This document shows positions 16,913 to 26,540 of a stretch of DNA of 64,000 nucleotides, in pieces. This DNA comes from Collimonas sp. OK307 (lineage in GTDB: Bacteria > Pseudomonadota > Gammaproteobacteria > Burkholderiales > Burkholderiaceae_D): contig NZ_FOQI01000002.1 in the NCBI RefSeq assembly GCF_900113705.1, positions 310,001 through 374,000 on the forward strand, given 5' to 3'. Position 1 is the first letter of the stretch, and the number at the start of each line of letters is the position of its first letter. The position numbers and the translations under genes are program-made. Below the pieces are notes generated by a model. It was not told where the DNA came from. It saw only the letters and a list, made by a program, of their open reading frames with translations, and made no database searches.

Positions 16913-17827
16913 ATGCTCCAGCAATTATCCGATCTTGACCTGCGCCTGATTCGTGTCTTCCTGTCGGTGCTGGACGCCGGCGGCATTTCCGCTGCGCAGA
17001 CGGCCCTGAATGTCAGCCAGTCCACCATCAGCACCCAGGTGGCAACACTGGAGACGCGGCTCGGGTTTCGTTTGTGCGAACGCGGCCGAGCCGGGTTTCG
17101 GCTGACGCCGCGAGGTGAACAGTTCGCCCAGTCCAGCCGCCGGTTGCTGGAAAACATCGACCATTTTTGCCTGGACGCGCGCCAGATCGGACGCAAGCTG
17201 GTGGGGCAACTGCATCTGGGCCTGATCGGCCACGCCGCCATGAGCGCCAACGCGCGCCTGAGCCAGGCCATCGCCCGGTTCCGCGCCAGAGATGAGGCGG
17301 TAATGCTGTCGCTGGCGGTGCTGGCACCGGGCCAGCTGGAAGAGGAGGTGATCAACGGCCGGCTCGACCTTGGCATCGGCTATTTCTGGCATCGCCTGCC
17401 AAATCTGGAATATTTGCCTCTGTACACAGAACATCAGGTGGCGTATTGCGCCGCCGCACACCCATTGTTCAGCCGGGCCGGTAAATTAGAACCGGCAGAC
17501 CTGGCGCAGCACGACTGGGTCTGGCGCAGTTACCCTCTGCCAGAGGCCGAAGGCAAGGGCGGCATGTCTGCGCCGGCGCGGGTGACTGCGCTGGCTGACA
17601 ACATGGAGGCGGTCGCGGTACTGATCTTGTCGGGGCAGCATCTCGGATTCCTGCCGCAACACTTTGCCGCGCCGCTGGTACGGCAAGGATTGCTGGCGGC
17701 CCTTAATCCGGCGCAGTTCTCCTATGAGGTCACATTGCATATGGTCGCACGCCGCCAATCCAGCCGGGGCGAGGTCCTGCAAGCGTTTCAGGACGACCTG
17801 GTTGCGGTGCATCGGGAGGGCACATGA
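16913..17827 (+). CDS. LysR-family regulator divergent from the ureohydrolase
   Basis: 304 residues with an N-terminal LysR winged helix (LDLRLIRVFLSVLDAGGISAAQTALNVSQSTISTQVATLETRLGFRLCERGRAGF) and an effector-binding domain. The 160-bp spacer to the ureohydrolase gene contains an AT-rich stretch with dyad character around 16812-16850, a plausible LysR operator. By analogy with GbuR it may induce the ureohydrolase in response to its substrate. The ATG at 16913 lacks a strong Shine-Dalgarno sequence. Confidence 0.85.
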   Translation: MLQQLSDLDLRLIRVFLSVLDAGGISAAQTALNVSQSTISTQVATLETRLGFRLCERGRAGFRLTPRGEQFAQSSRRLLENIDHFCLDARQIGRKLVGQLHLGLIGHAAMSANARLSQAIARFRARDEAVMLSLAVLAPGQLEEEVINGRLDLGIGYFWHRLPNLEYLPLYTEHQVAYCAAAHPLFSRAGKLEPADLAQHDWVWRSYPLPEAEGKGGMSAPARVTALADNMEAVAVLILSGQHLGFLPQHFAAPLVRQGLLAALNPAQFSYEVTLHMVARRQSSRGEVLQAFQDDLVAVHREGT

Positions 17828-17922
17828 TGCCAATCTATACCAACCATACGCTGCACCAATGCCGCAGCCGTGGATTTGGATGAGATAATGGGGTATTACC
17901 ACATGCATTCAGATTGCCTCTC

Positions 17923-19002
17923 ATGTCCCAATTCGCCCCGCTCAAGAACGACACCTTCCTGCGCGCACTGTTGCGCCAGCCAACCGAATACACACCGCTG
18001 TGGCTGATGCGCCAGGCCGGCCGCTATCTGCCGGAGTATCGTAAAACCCGCAGCCGCGCCGGTTCTTTCATGGGGCTGGCGACCAATCCCGATTACGCTA
18101 CCGAAGTCACGCTGCAGCCGCTTGACCGTTTCCCGCTGGATGCCGCGATTCTGTTTTCCGACATCCTGACCGTGCCGGATGCCATGGGACTGGGCTTGTA
18201 TTTCGCCGATGGCGAAGGCCCCAAGTTCCAACGGCCGCTGCGTGATGAAAAAGATGTGATGGCGCTGCAAACTCCTGATCTGGGCAAACTGGACTATGTT
18301 TTCAAGGCGGTCACGCAAATCCGTACAGAACTCAACGGCCGCGTGCCGCTGATCGGCTTTGCCGGCAGTCCTTGGACCCTGGCCTGCTATATGGTCGAAG
18401 GCGAAGGCTCGCGCGAGTTCCATACCGTCAAGACGATGTTGTACAACCGCCCAGACCTGATGCACCACGTGCTCAGCACCAATGCGGCGGCAGTAGCGGC
18501 CTACCTGAACGCGCAGATCGACGCCGGCGCACAAGCCGTGATGATTTTCGATTCATGGGGCGGGGCGCTGGCGGATGGCGCTTACCAGGAATTTTCGCTG
18601 GATTATATGCGCCAGGTGGTTTCCCAACTGAAGCGCGAAAAAGACGGCGTGCCGATTCCGGCGATTGTATTTACCAAGGGCGGCGGTTTGTGGCTAGAAC
18701 AGATTGCCGATATCGGCGCCGACGCCGTCGGCCTTGACTGGACTGTCAATCTGACCGACGCGCGGGCCCGTATCGGCCAGCGGGTGGCCTTGCAGGGCAA
18801 CCTGGATCCTGCAGTGCTGTTTGCCAAGCCAGAGCAGATCCGTAGCGAAGTCGAGCGTTTGCTGAATGCGTATGGCGTGCCGCAAGCCGATAGCGGCCAT
18901 GTATTCAACCTGGGTCACGGCATTTCGCAGTTCACGCCGCCGGAGTCGGTTGCCGTCATGGTGGATGCGGTCCATGAAATCAGCCGTAAATTACGCAGAT
19001 AA
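17923..19002 (+). CDS. hemE: Uroporphyrinogen decarboxylase
   Basis: 359 residues. Removes four carboxyl groups from uroporphyrinogen III to give coproporphyrinogen III in heme synthesis. The N-terminus [20 protein letters not shown] and the active-site segment [14 protein letters not shown] are diagnostic, as are [28 protein letters not shown] and [17 protein letters not shown] 17923 is preferred over a TTG three codons upstream because it matches the conserved start of the family. It is followed by an unusually long AT-rich spacer before priA. Confidence 0.96.
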   Translation: MSQFAPLKNDTFLRALLRQPTEYTPLWLMRQAGRYLPEYRKTRSRAGSFMGLATNPDYATEVTLQPLDRFPLDAAILFSDILTVPDAMGLGLYFADGEGPKFQRPLRDEKDVMALQTPDLGKLDYVFKAVTQIRTELNGRVPLIGFAGSPWTLACYMVEGEGSREFHTVKTMLYNRPDLMHHVLSTNAAAVAAYLNAQIDAGAQAVMIFDSWGGALADGAYQEFSLDYMRQVVSQLKREKDGVPIPAIVFTKGGGLWLEQIADIGADAVGLDWTVNLTDARARIGQRVALQGNLDPAVLFAKPEQIRSEVERLLNAYGVPQADSGHVFNLGHGISQFTPPESVAVMVDAVHEISRKLRR

Positions 19003-19295
19003 GCGTGAGGCAATAGGCGCTTACCGGCACCCGTCTATGCCTGCTTACTGGTGCGGGATGTTGCTACACAGTGTCACACATAACACATTCGGCACCAATC
19101 AGGCGATTGTCACTCACTAGTTATGCACAAAAAAAATCTGCTGCACCACGGCAATTTTTTGTAACTATATTTATTATTTAGCTCTTGAGTACGTTTTGTA
19201 AGTGTTTGATTTTAAATGGTTTATTTTCTGCTTTTAGTTTAGGCAATTTATTGAGACCCGCACCAAATATGCGTCTGCAGCCTGTCAAGACCAGG

Positions 19296-19361
19296 TTACC
19301 CACAAAGTTATCCACAGACATTGTGGATAATTTGAAAAGCGCTTATGAAACCGATGCTTAG
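19296..19361 (+). repeat. DnaA-box direct repeat, copy A
   Basis: 66-bp unit with three DnaA-type boxes: a degenerate one, a perfect TTATCCACA and an inverted TGTGGATAA six bases further. After the boxes comes a conserved tail (AAAAGC, CTTATGAAACCGAT). About 56 of 66 positions match copy B by eye; the two copies are 454 bp apart in the same orientation. Confidence 0.85.
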
Positions 19362-19749
19362 GACATGTCCTAATACTTTACTTTAAGTAGAGTCTTAAGA
19401 ATTCGGACTCCCGGGGTGTTTTTGACAGTTGACATCGGACTAATTTTTCCGACGCGAAACTTGATGAACCAATAGCAAAAAGCAACATGATGGTGCAGGT
19501 CAATGAATTTGGCTGTATTCATGGATGTTACTTTTTGGTGCCTGCACTTGTTGACTCCTTGCTGATTTCGAATTTAGTTATGCACATATTGAAGTTACTT
19601 CAAGGCTATTTTTTTACTACATGAGAATTACTACTTATCTAGAGTGAATAAGCTAAGTCTTTGATTGTAAATGATATTTTTATTGATGCTAGTTTGAGCA
19701 AGAGCCAAAATATGTCGTAAACAGGCGCTTTCACGTTGTTTACGCAACC

Positions 19750-19815
19750 TTGTCCACAAAGTTATCCACAGATTTTGTGGATAGTCTTAAAAGCACTTAT
19801 GAAACCGATAGTTAG
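19750..19815 (+). repeat. DnaA-box direct repeat, copy B
   Basis: Second copy of the 66-bp unit, ending 29 bp before the priA start codon. The perfect TTATCCACA (19762) and the inverted TGTGGATAG (19776) keep the same spacing as in copy A, so box arrangement rather than only sequence is preserved. Confidence 0.85.
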
Positions 19816-19844
19816 CTTATTTCCTCGGGAATTACATTAAGTTC

Positions 19845-21887
<2,043 letters not shown>

Positions 21888-21898
21888 TTTAGTGAAGG

Positions 21899-22702
21899 TC
21901 AGCGAGCCCGGATATCCTGTTCCGGTACCGAGCGAGAAAAAATCTTGACCACCGAATCCATATGCGCTCGCATCGCCCGCCGCGCGGCCATCGCATCGCG
22001 CGCTTGTAGCGCTTCCAGGATCAGCTGATGTTCGTGCTCTGAGCGATTCGGCATGTCTTTCGAGCTATACAGGGTTTGCAGGCGCTGAAACATCATGCCG
22101 TATTTGCGTCCTAGCAGATGGCTGACCAGCAGCAGATAGGCCGGGTTGCCACTGGCTTCGGCGATACGGATATGGAACAGGCGATCGCCGGGATGCGTGT
22201 GCGAGCCGCTGCGGTTGTCTTCGACATTGCGGGCATAAGCTTCGGCAATGCTGCGCAGTTGTTCATCGCTGGCGTTCAGCGCTGCCAGGGCAGCGGTCTC
22301 CGGCTCTACCAGGCGCCTTGCCTGCAGCAGTTTGAAGGGCGGGATTTCATCATCCAGGTCAAGACGGATTTCCTGATCGAGTTCCGGATCGATTTCCCAG
22401 CCGCTACGGTGCGCCGCTTGTTGCAGGGCAGGCGCTTCGCTGCCGTCGCTGCGCTCGCTGGTGTCTTCTGTCGGCGGCAACACCATCACGCCGTTACCGA
22501 CACGGACACTGACAATGCCAATCACTTCAAGTGCAATCAAGGCTTCCCGCACCGAGGTGCGGCTAACGCCGAATTGCTTGGCCAGTTCGCGCTCGGGCGG
22601 CAGGTTGTCGCCGGGGCCGTATTCGCCGCGATCAATCATGTCACGCAACTGATCGGCGATTTGTTGATACAGGCGGCGGTTGTGGATAACTTGTATGGGC
22701 AT
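21899..22702 (-). CDS. FadR-subfamily GntR regulator (FCD domain)
   Basis: 267 residues. The N-terminal winged helix reads RRLYQQIADQLRDMIDRGEYGPGDNLPPERELAKQFGVSRTSVREALIALEVIGIV. The C-terminal all-helical FCD domain, from about residue 105, includes the metal-ligand pattern D-H-H (EAYARNVEDNR, HPGDRLFHIRIAEASGN, EHEHQLILEAL). Regulators of this type respond to organic or sugar acids. It is divergent from a rhamnose-mutarotase gene; ATTGGTC repeats in between are candidate operators. A low-complexity acidic insertion follows the winged helix. Confidence 0.87.
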   Translation of the reverse strand: MPIQVIHNRRLYQQIADQLRDMIDRGEYGPGDNLPPERELAKQFGVSRTSVREALIALEVIGIVSVRVGNGVMVLPPTEDTSERSDGSEAPALQQAAHRSGWEIDPELDQEIRLDLDDEIPPFKLLQARRLVEPETAALAALNASDEQLRSIAEAYARNVEDNRSGSHTHPGDRLFHIRIAEASGNPAYLLLVSHLLGRKYGMMFQRLQTLYSSKDMPNRSEHEHQLILEALQARDAMAARRAMRAHMDSVVKIFSRSVPEQDIRAR

Positions 22703-22802
22703 GGGAGCAAGGAATGATATTTTTCACATTGTGCCACGGCACGGCGGCTGCGAACCGAATAGCTTCGGCGTCTGCACGGCACCTGTGCAGCATGACTATT
22801 TA

Positions 22803-22860
22803 AATTGGTCTTATCAATTGCTCTCTGGATTTTTGCTGTGCTAGTATTGGTCCAGCCAAT
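22803..22860. promoter_or_regulatory. Candidate GntR/FadR operators
   Basis: Two imperfect palindromes share the heptamer ATTGGTC: 22803-22819 (AATTGGTCTTATCAATT) and 22846-22860 (ATTGGTCCAGCCAAT). They resemble the TTGGT...ACCAA operators bound by LldR/DgoR-type FCD regulators and lie between the regulator and rhaM. Confidence 0.45.
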
Positions 22861-22924
22861 GTACCTTTGCAGTATACAATATCTTTTCGAAAAACCCCCG
22901 GATACGTAAGAGAGTCTGAAAATT

Positions 22925-23266
22925 ATGCGTTATTGCCTGGCGCTGGACCTGAAGGATGATGCCGACCTGATCGGTCGCTATGAAGCGCATCACCGCCGTA
23001 TCTGGCCCGAGATTGCTGCCCACCTGCGTTCGCATGGCGTGCTGGGCATGGAAATCTATCGCCTGGGTACCCGTCTGGTGATGCTGATGGAAACCGATGA
23101 CGTAATTTATAGTGCGGAGCGGATGGCAAGCGCTGCACGCAATAACCCCAAGGTACAGGAATGGGAAACCTTGATGTGGCAATTCCAGGCACCCACACCA
23201 TGGACCCCGGCTGGAGAAAAGTGGGTGGCCATGGCGCAGATATTCGATCTGCGGCAGCAATCCTGA
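22925..23266 (+). CDS. L-rhamnose mutarotase (RhaM/DUF718) family protein
   Basis: 113 residues, full family length. Interconverts anomers of L-rhamnose or a similar deoxysugar. Family features are the N-terminal MRYCLALDLKDD, YEAHHRRIWPEI with the active-site histidine, EIYRLGTRLVMLMET and the C-terminal PWTPAGEKWVAMAQIFDL. No other rhamnose genes are nearby, so it may act with a pathway elsewhere under the divergent FadR-type regulator. Its stop is 23 bp from the converging response-regulator gene. Confidence 0.82.
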   Translation: MRYCLALDLKDDADLIGRYEAHHRRIWPEIAAHLRSHGVLGMEIYRLGTRLVMLMETDDVIYSAERMASAARNNPKVQEWETLMWQFQAPTPWTPAGEKWVAMAQIFDLRQQS

Positions 23267-23289
23267 GACAGGGCTGAGACGCCTCGGAT

Positions 23290-23982
23290 TCAGTTTCTAT
23301 AGTCGCTGGTCTCGGGGCCCGGGAGAAACCAGTCGCCGCATCCCGGTGACTGGACCGTATCGCCGCTGACCGCGGCACAGTAGCGGCCCAATTCGATGTC
23401 ATTGCTCAGGCCGAGCTTTTTCATGGCTGAGGCTTTTTGCAAGCTGACTGTTTTAACACTCTTGTTCATCCGCCTGGCGATATCGCGCAGGCTATTACCC
23501 GCCGCGTATAGGCGCAGTACTTCGGTTTCACGTGGGCTGGGAATATGGCTTTTTGCCTGGCCGTCAATGCCGTTACGCAGCAGTGCCTTGAAGGACGGTC
23601 CCATATAGGGCGAACCGTTGCCGAGGTGGCGGATAGTCTTGCCGAGTTCAGGAATTTCATCGCTTTTGTGCAGCAAGCCGTTCGCGCCGCTATTGACGAT
23701 CTGGTACAGCACCACCGGAAACGCGTTCATGGTCAGTACCACCAGCCAGGTTTGCGGATGGTGACGCCTGATGTACGACAGCAAATGCAAACCGTCGCTG
23801 ACACGCACCATCGGCATCGCAAACTCGGTGATGACCAGATCGCATGGCGTCGATTCCAGGCATCTGACCAGTGCATCGGAACTGGTGACGCTGGCTACCA
23901 CACGGCAATCCGGTACGTGATTGAGATAATTGCGCACCCCTGCGGTAAACATGGGGTGATCGTCCGCCAGAACAATCTTCAC
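23290..23982 (-). CDS. RcsB-like response regulator with Glu at the phospho-acceptor site
   Basis: 230 residues: receiver domain (1-120) and LuxR/NarL-type helix-turn-helix (SPRETEVLRLYAAGNSLRDIARRMNKSVKTVSLQKASAMKKLGL). The acidic pocket DD (7-8) and the switch residues in VLTM and HKSD are kept. Where RcsB has the phosphorylated Asp (LITDLSMP), this protein has Glu (E53, VITEFAMP; codon 23824-23826 reads GAG). The GTG start at 23982 has GGAG eight bases upstream; upstream in-frame codons look non-coding. Divergent from a paralogue with the same change; no histidine kinase is near. Confidence 0.85.
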   Translation of the reverse strand: MKIVLADDHPMFTAGVRNYLNHVPDCRVVASVTSSDALVRCLESTPCDLVITEFAMPMVRVSDGLHLLSYIRRHHPQTWLVVLTMNAFPVVLYQIVNSGANGLLHKSDEIPELGKTIRHLGNGSPYMGPSFKALLRNGIDGQAKSHIPSPRETEVLRLYAAGNSLRDIARRMNKSVKTVSLQKASAMKKLGLSNDIELGRYCAAVSGDTVQSPGCGDWFLPGPETSDYRN

Positions 23983-24223
23983 TTTGATTTCTCCATCACA
24001 AATGCCAAACGGGATCGGAGCTGGTCCAGAAAATTCAAAGTGTCCCAGCGAGGGTTGCAGTGCGATTGATTCTAATTGCTTTGTCAAAAAGTTAACAATT
24101 AAACTATACATTTATGAAATTTACTTATATATTTAATAATATGTAAGTCCGGCATTTCCTAATTGATAACGATAAGTGGAATCCTAAGCTGGCGCCGTCC
24201 ATTTGTTGCGGGGAGAAAATTTC

Positions 24224-24844
24224 ATGATCAAGATCATCCTGGCGGACGATCAGCCAGCCATCATTTCCGGAGTACGGCAATACATCGGGCAGACGCCAGG
24301 TTTTACCGTAGTGGCAACGGCGACCTCGGTCGCAGAACTGTTGGCGCGCCTGAAAGATACGCCGTGCGACATATTGATCACGGAGTTCTCCATGCCGATC
24401 AATCGGATTGGCGGCGGTTGTGCCTTATTCAAGCAGCTAAAGCGCGACCATGCATCGCTGGAGCTGATCGTGCTGACGATGATTGATGTGCCCGCGGTGC
24501 TGTATCAGATCGTCAATAGCGGCGTAAAGGGGCTGGTGCATAAAAGCGACGAGATGGCGGAACTCGGCCGCGCCATGCTGGAAGGTTCAACCGACACGCC
24601 GTATATCGGCAAATCAGCGCTACCTATACTGAGGAAAGGCCCGAGCGGCAGGTTGCCGACCAGGCGCGAAGTCGAGGTGCTCAAGATGTATGTGGTTGGC
24701 AACAGCCTGCGCGAAATTGCCGAGAAGCTCAACAAGAGCGTCAAAACGGTGGGTTTGCAAAAGGCTTCTGCAATGAAAAAAATGGGCCTGCGCAATGATA
24801 TCGAACTGGGCAGATATACCAGCACCATGGGGCACATCAGCTGA
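24224..24844 (+). CDS. RcsB-like response regulator paralogue with Glu at the phospho-acceptor site
   Basis: 206 residues, receiver plus LuxR-type helix-turn-helix (TRREVEVLKMYVVGNSLREIAEKLNKSVKTVGLQKASAMKKMGL). It closely resembles the divergent neighbour. The acidic pocket D8-D9, VLTM and HKSD are present, but the acceptor position is Glu (E54 in LITEFSMP; GAG at 24383-24385). Glu often mimics phospho-Asp, so constitutive activity is plausible but unproven. ATG 24224 follows GGGGAG. Two TTTCCTA-like heptamers lie in the shared promoter region (24155, 24180). No partner kinase is visible. Confidence 0.85.
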   Translation: MIKIILADDQPAIISGVRQYIGQTPGFTVVATATSVAELLARLKDTPCDILITEFSMPINRIGGGCALFKQLKRDHASLELIVLTMIDVPAVLYQIVNSGVKGLVHKSDEMAELGRAMLEGSTDTPYIGKSALPILRKGPSGRLPTRREVEVLKMYVVGNSLREIAEKLNKSVKTVGLQKASAMKKMGLRNDIELGRYTSTMGHIS

Positions 24845-24965
24845 TATCGGCCAGATTCCGGTGGTGATTCAAGGGTGGTTGCCGGCAGTTATAAGAGCCT
24901 CTTGCCGCTGAAGCCGTTATACTTGCGTAATAGCCGGTTAGTCCGGCCGACAGAAAGCAAGCTCC

Positions 24966-25835
24966 ATGAACGGTACCAAGCAAGAATCCATTTCCTCCAG
25001 CCAACAGCCGTCCAAGCACGAAATTCGTCCCGGTCAATCGATAGAGTTGCTCAAAGAGTTGCATATCCTGACGCGTGACGGAAAATTGAACCAAGACAGC
25101 CGCCGCAAGCTCAAGCAGGTATATCATTTATATCAATTCATCGAGCCATTACTGCAGGAAATCCAGAAAGAACAGGGCGGGGTGCAACTGGTCGACCATG
25201 GCGCCGGCAAGTCGTACCTCGGATTCATCCTGTACGACCTGTTTTTCAAGACGTTGACTGACAACTCACATATCTTCGGTATCGAAACCCGGGAAGAGCT
25301 GGTGAGGAAATCGCAAGAGCTGGCGCAACGCCTGGCGTTTCCGGGGATGTCGTTCCTCAATCTGTCGGTAGCGGAATCGATAGAGTCCGCTGCGCTGCCA
25401 GGTCGGATCGATGTTGTCACGGCCTTGCATGCGTGTAATACGGCGACGGATGATGCGATTGAGTTTGGCCTGAAGAAACGGGCGCGTTTCATGGTGCTGG
25501 TACCTTGTTGCCAGGCGGAAGTGGCTTCGGTATTGAAAAAGAACAAGGGTAAATCTCTGGCGAAAGAAGCGTTGACGGAAATCTGGCGCCACCCGCTGCA
25601 TACGCGCGAATTCGGTAGCCAGATCACCAACGTGCTGCGTTGCCTGCAACTGGAAGCGCACGGTTATCAAGTCAGCGTAACGGAACTGGTAGGCTGGGAG
25701 CACTCCATGAAGAATGAACTGATCATTGCCAGTTACCGCGATCTACCCCGCAAGCGGCCGACCGAGCGTTTGCAGGAAGTACTGCACACCTTGGGACTGG
25801 AAGAAATGGAAGAAAGGTTTTTTACCACGCCTTGA
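24966..25835 (+). CDS. Class I SAM-dependent methyltransferase (Methyltransf_32 type)
   Basis: 289 residues. The SAM-binding motif appears as VDHGAGKSYLGFILYD, followed by an acidic ribose-contact position in FGIETREELV. A later ALHACNTATDDAI and VLVPCCQAE segment is typical of the Methyltransf_32 family, whose members include uncharacterised RNA methyltransferases. A helical N-terminal region (residues 20-65) precedes the fold. Substrate unknown. The gene stands alone between the response regulator and a small hypothetical gene. Confidence 0.75.
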   Translation: MNGTKQESISSSQQPSKHEIRPGQSIELLKELHILTRDGKLNQDSRRKLKQVYHLYQFIEPLLQEIQKEQGGVQLVDHGAGKSYLGFILYDLFFKTLTDNSHIFGIETREELVRKSQELAQRLAFPGMSFLNLSVAESIESAALPGRIDVVTALHACNTATDDAIEFGLKKRARFMVLVPCCQAEVASVLKKNKGKSLAKEALTEIWRHPLHTREFGSQITNVLRCLQLEAHGYQVSVTELVGWEHSMKNELIIASYRDLPRKRPTERLQEVLHTLGLEEMEERFFTTP

Positions 25836-25981
25836 TAAATGAGATTTAAAAGCGGAACATCAAGCAGATACAGCAGAATTCAATTGCGGAAATCTATCCA
25901 GACTCAATCCTGACCACATAACAGTTTTGCCTGCCGCAAGCGGGCCGTCCACCATCGCACCACCTAACCGAGGAGAGTGAC

Positions 25982-26341
25982 ATGACTAAGACGAGTGGCA
26001 CACATGCCGTAAAGGAGTTCACCAAGGCACCGTTGACCGAGGGCGGACTTACCGAGACGTTGCAACGGATTGCCGCCGGTGCGGATGAGTTCAGTGTGTT
26101 GAATCACGCCGCACGTGCCGCACTCGTTGCCAAGGTCACGGAGCAATGGCAAGAAGATTTTGTCGCCAATTTTCATATCCCGGCGGACCTCGCCAAGGCG
26201 GGGGAAGAATACGCTGCAATAGAGCAAGGCGACAAATATCCGAGTTTGTCCGATTCAGCGCGCGAAGCCGTGCTACAGCGCTTTGACGATCGTTACGGCG
26301 ATGGCGGCCCGCGGTTCTGGCCTGCGCTGAACGGTAAATAA
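25982..26341 (+). CDS. Hypothetical protein, 119 residues
   Basis: Soluble, mostly helical, without signal peptide or membrane segment. I recognise no family. A strong Shine-Dalgarno (GAGGAGAG) seven bases before the ATG and coding-like composition support it as a real gene. The C-terminal half (YPSLSDSAREAVLQRFDDRYGDGGPRFW) looks like a compact conserved domain. It is monocistronic between the methyltransferase and the Ada-AlkA gene. A palindrome CGACAGA/TCTGTCG follows at 26365-26382. Confidence 0.65.
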   Translation: MTKTSGTHAVKEFTKAPLTEGGLTETLQRIAAGADEFSVLNHAARAALVAKVTEQWQEDFVANFHIPADLAKAGEEYAAIEQGDKYPSLSDSAREAVLQRFDDRYGDGGPRFWPALNGK

Positions 26342-26497
26342 ATTCCCGTTTGACAATCAATTTGCGACAGAGAATTCTGTCGTCAATCCATCCATCTATC
26401 CATCGACATTCGCCTGACCGTGGCTACGAGGTCGGATTTTCAAGGCGCAGCAAATAGCGCCTCTGCCTCCCCCGAAACCATAAAATGACAATGTCCG

Positions 26498-26505
26498 AAA
26501 AGCGC
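26498..26505 (+). promoter_or_regulatory. Possible Ada box
   Basis: AAAAGCGC lies 36 bases before the Ada-AlkA start codon and resembles the E. coli Ada box (AAAGCGCA). Methylated Ada N-domains bind this motif, so autoregulation is possible. The match is short and could be chance. Confidence 0.3.
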
Positions 26506-26540
26506 TAGACATCACCCGCCGTCGGCGCGATCATGCCCGC

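Larger units (their letters stand above)
19003..19844. other. AT-rich intergenic region with a DnaA-box cluster
   Basis: About 840 bp with no convincing gene. Matches to the DnaA box TTATNCACA: 19121-19129 (TTATGCACA), 19308-19316 (TTATCCACA), 19322-19330 (TGTGGATAA, reverse), 19578-19586 (TTATGCACA), 19762-19770 (TTATCCACA). One-mismatch boxes: 19296-19304 (TTACCCACA), 19750-19758 (TTGTCCACA), 19776-19784 (TGTGGATAG, reverse). Long AT-rich stretches (19150-19255, 19600-19690) could serve as unwinding elements. An origin, a DnaA-titrating site or a DnaA-controlled promoter of priA would each fit. A weak inverted repeat GTGCAGG/CCTGCAC sits at 19493/19541. Confidence 0.6.

Noticed and set aside
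24112-24223. RcsAB box between the two response-regulator genes
   Set aside because: TAAG and TCCTA words are present but spaced too far apart for the 14-bp consensus.
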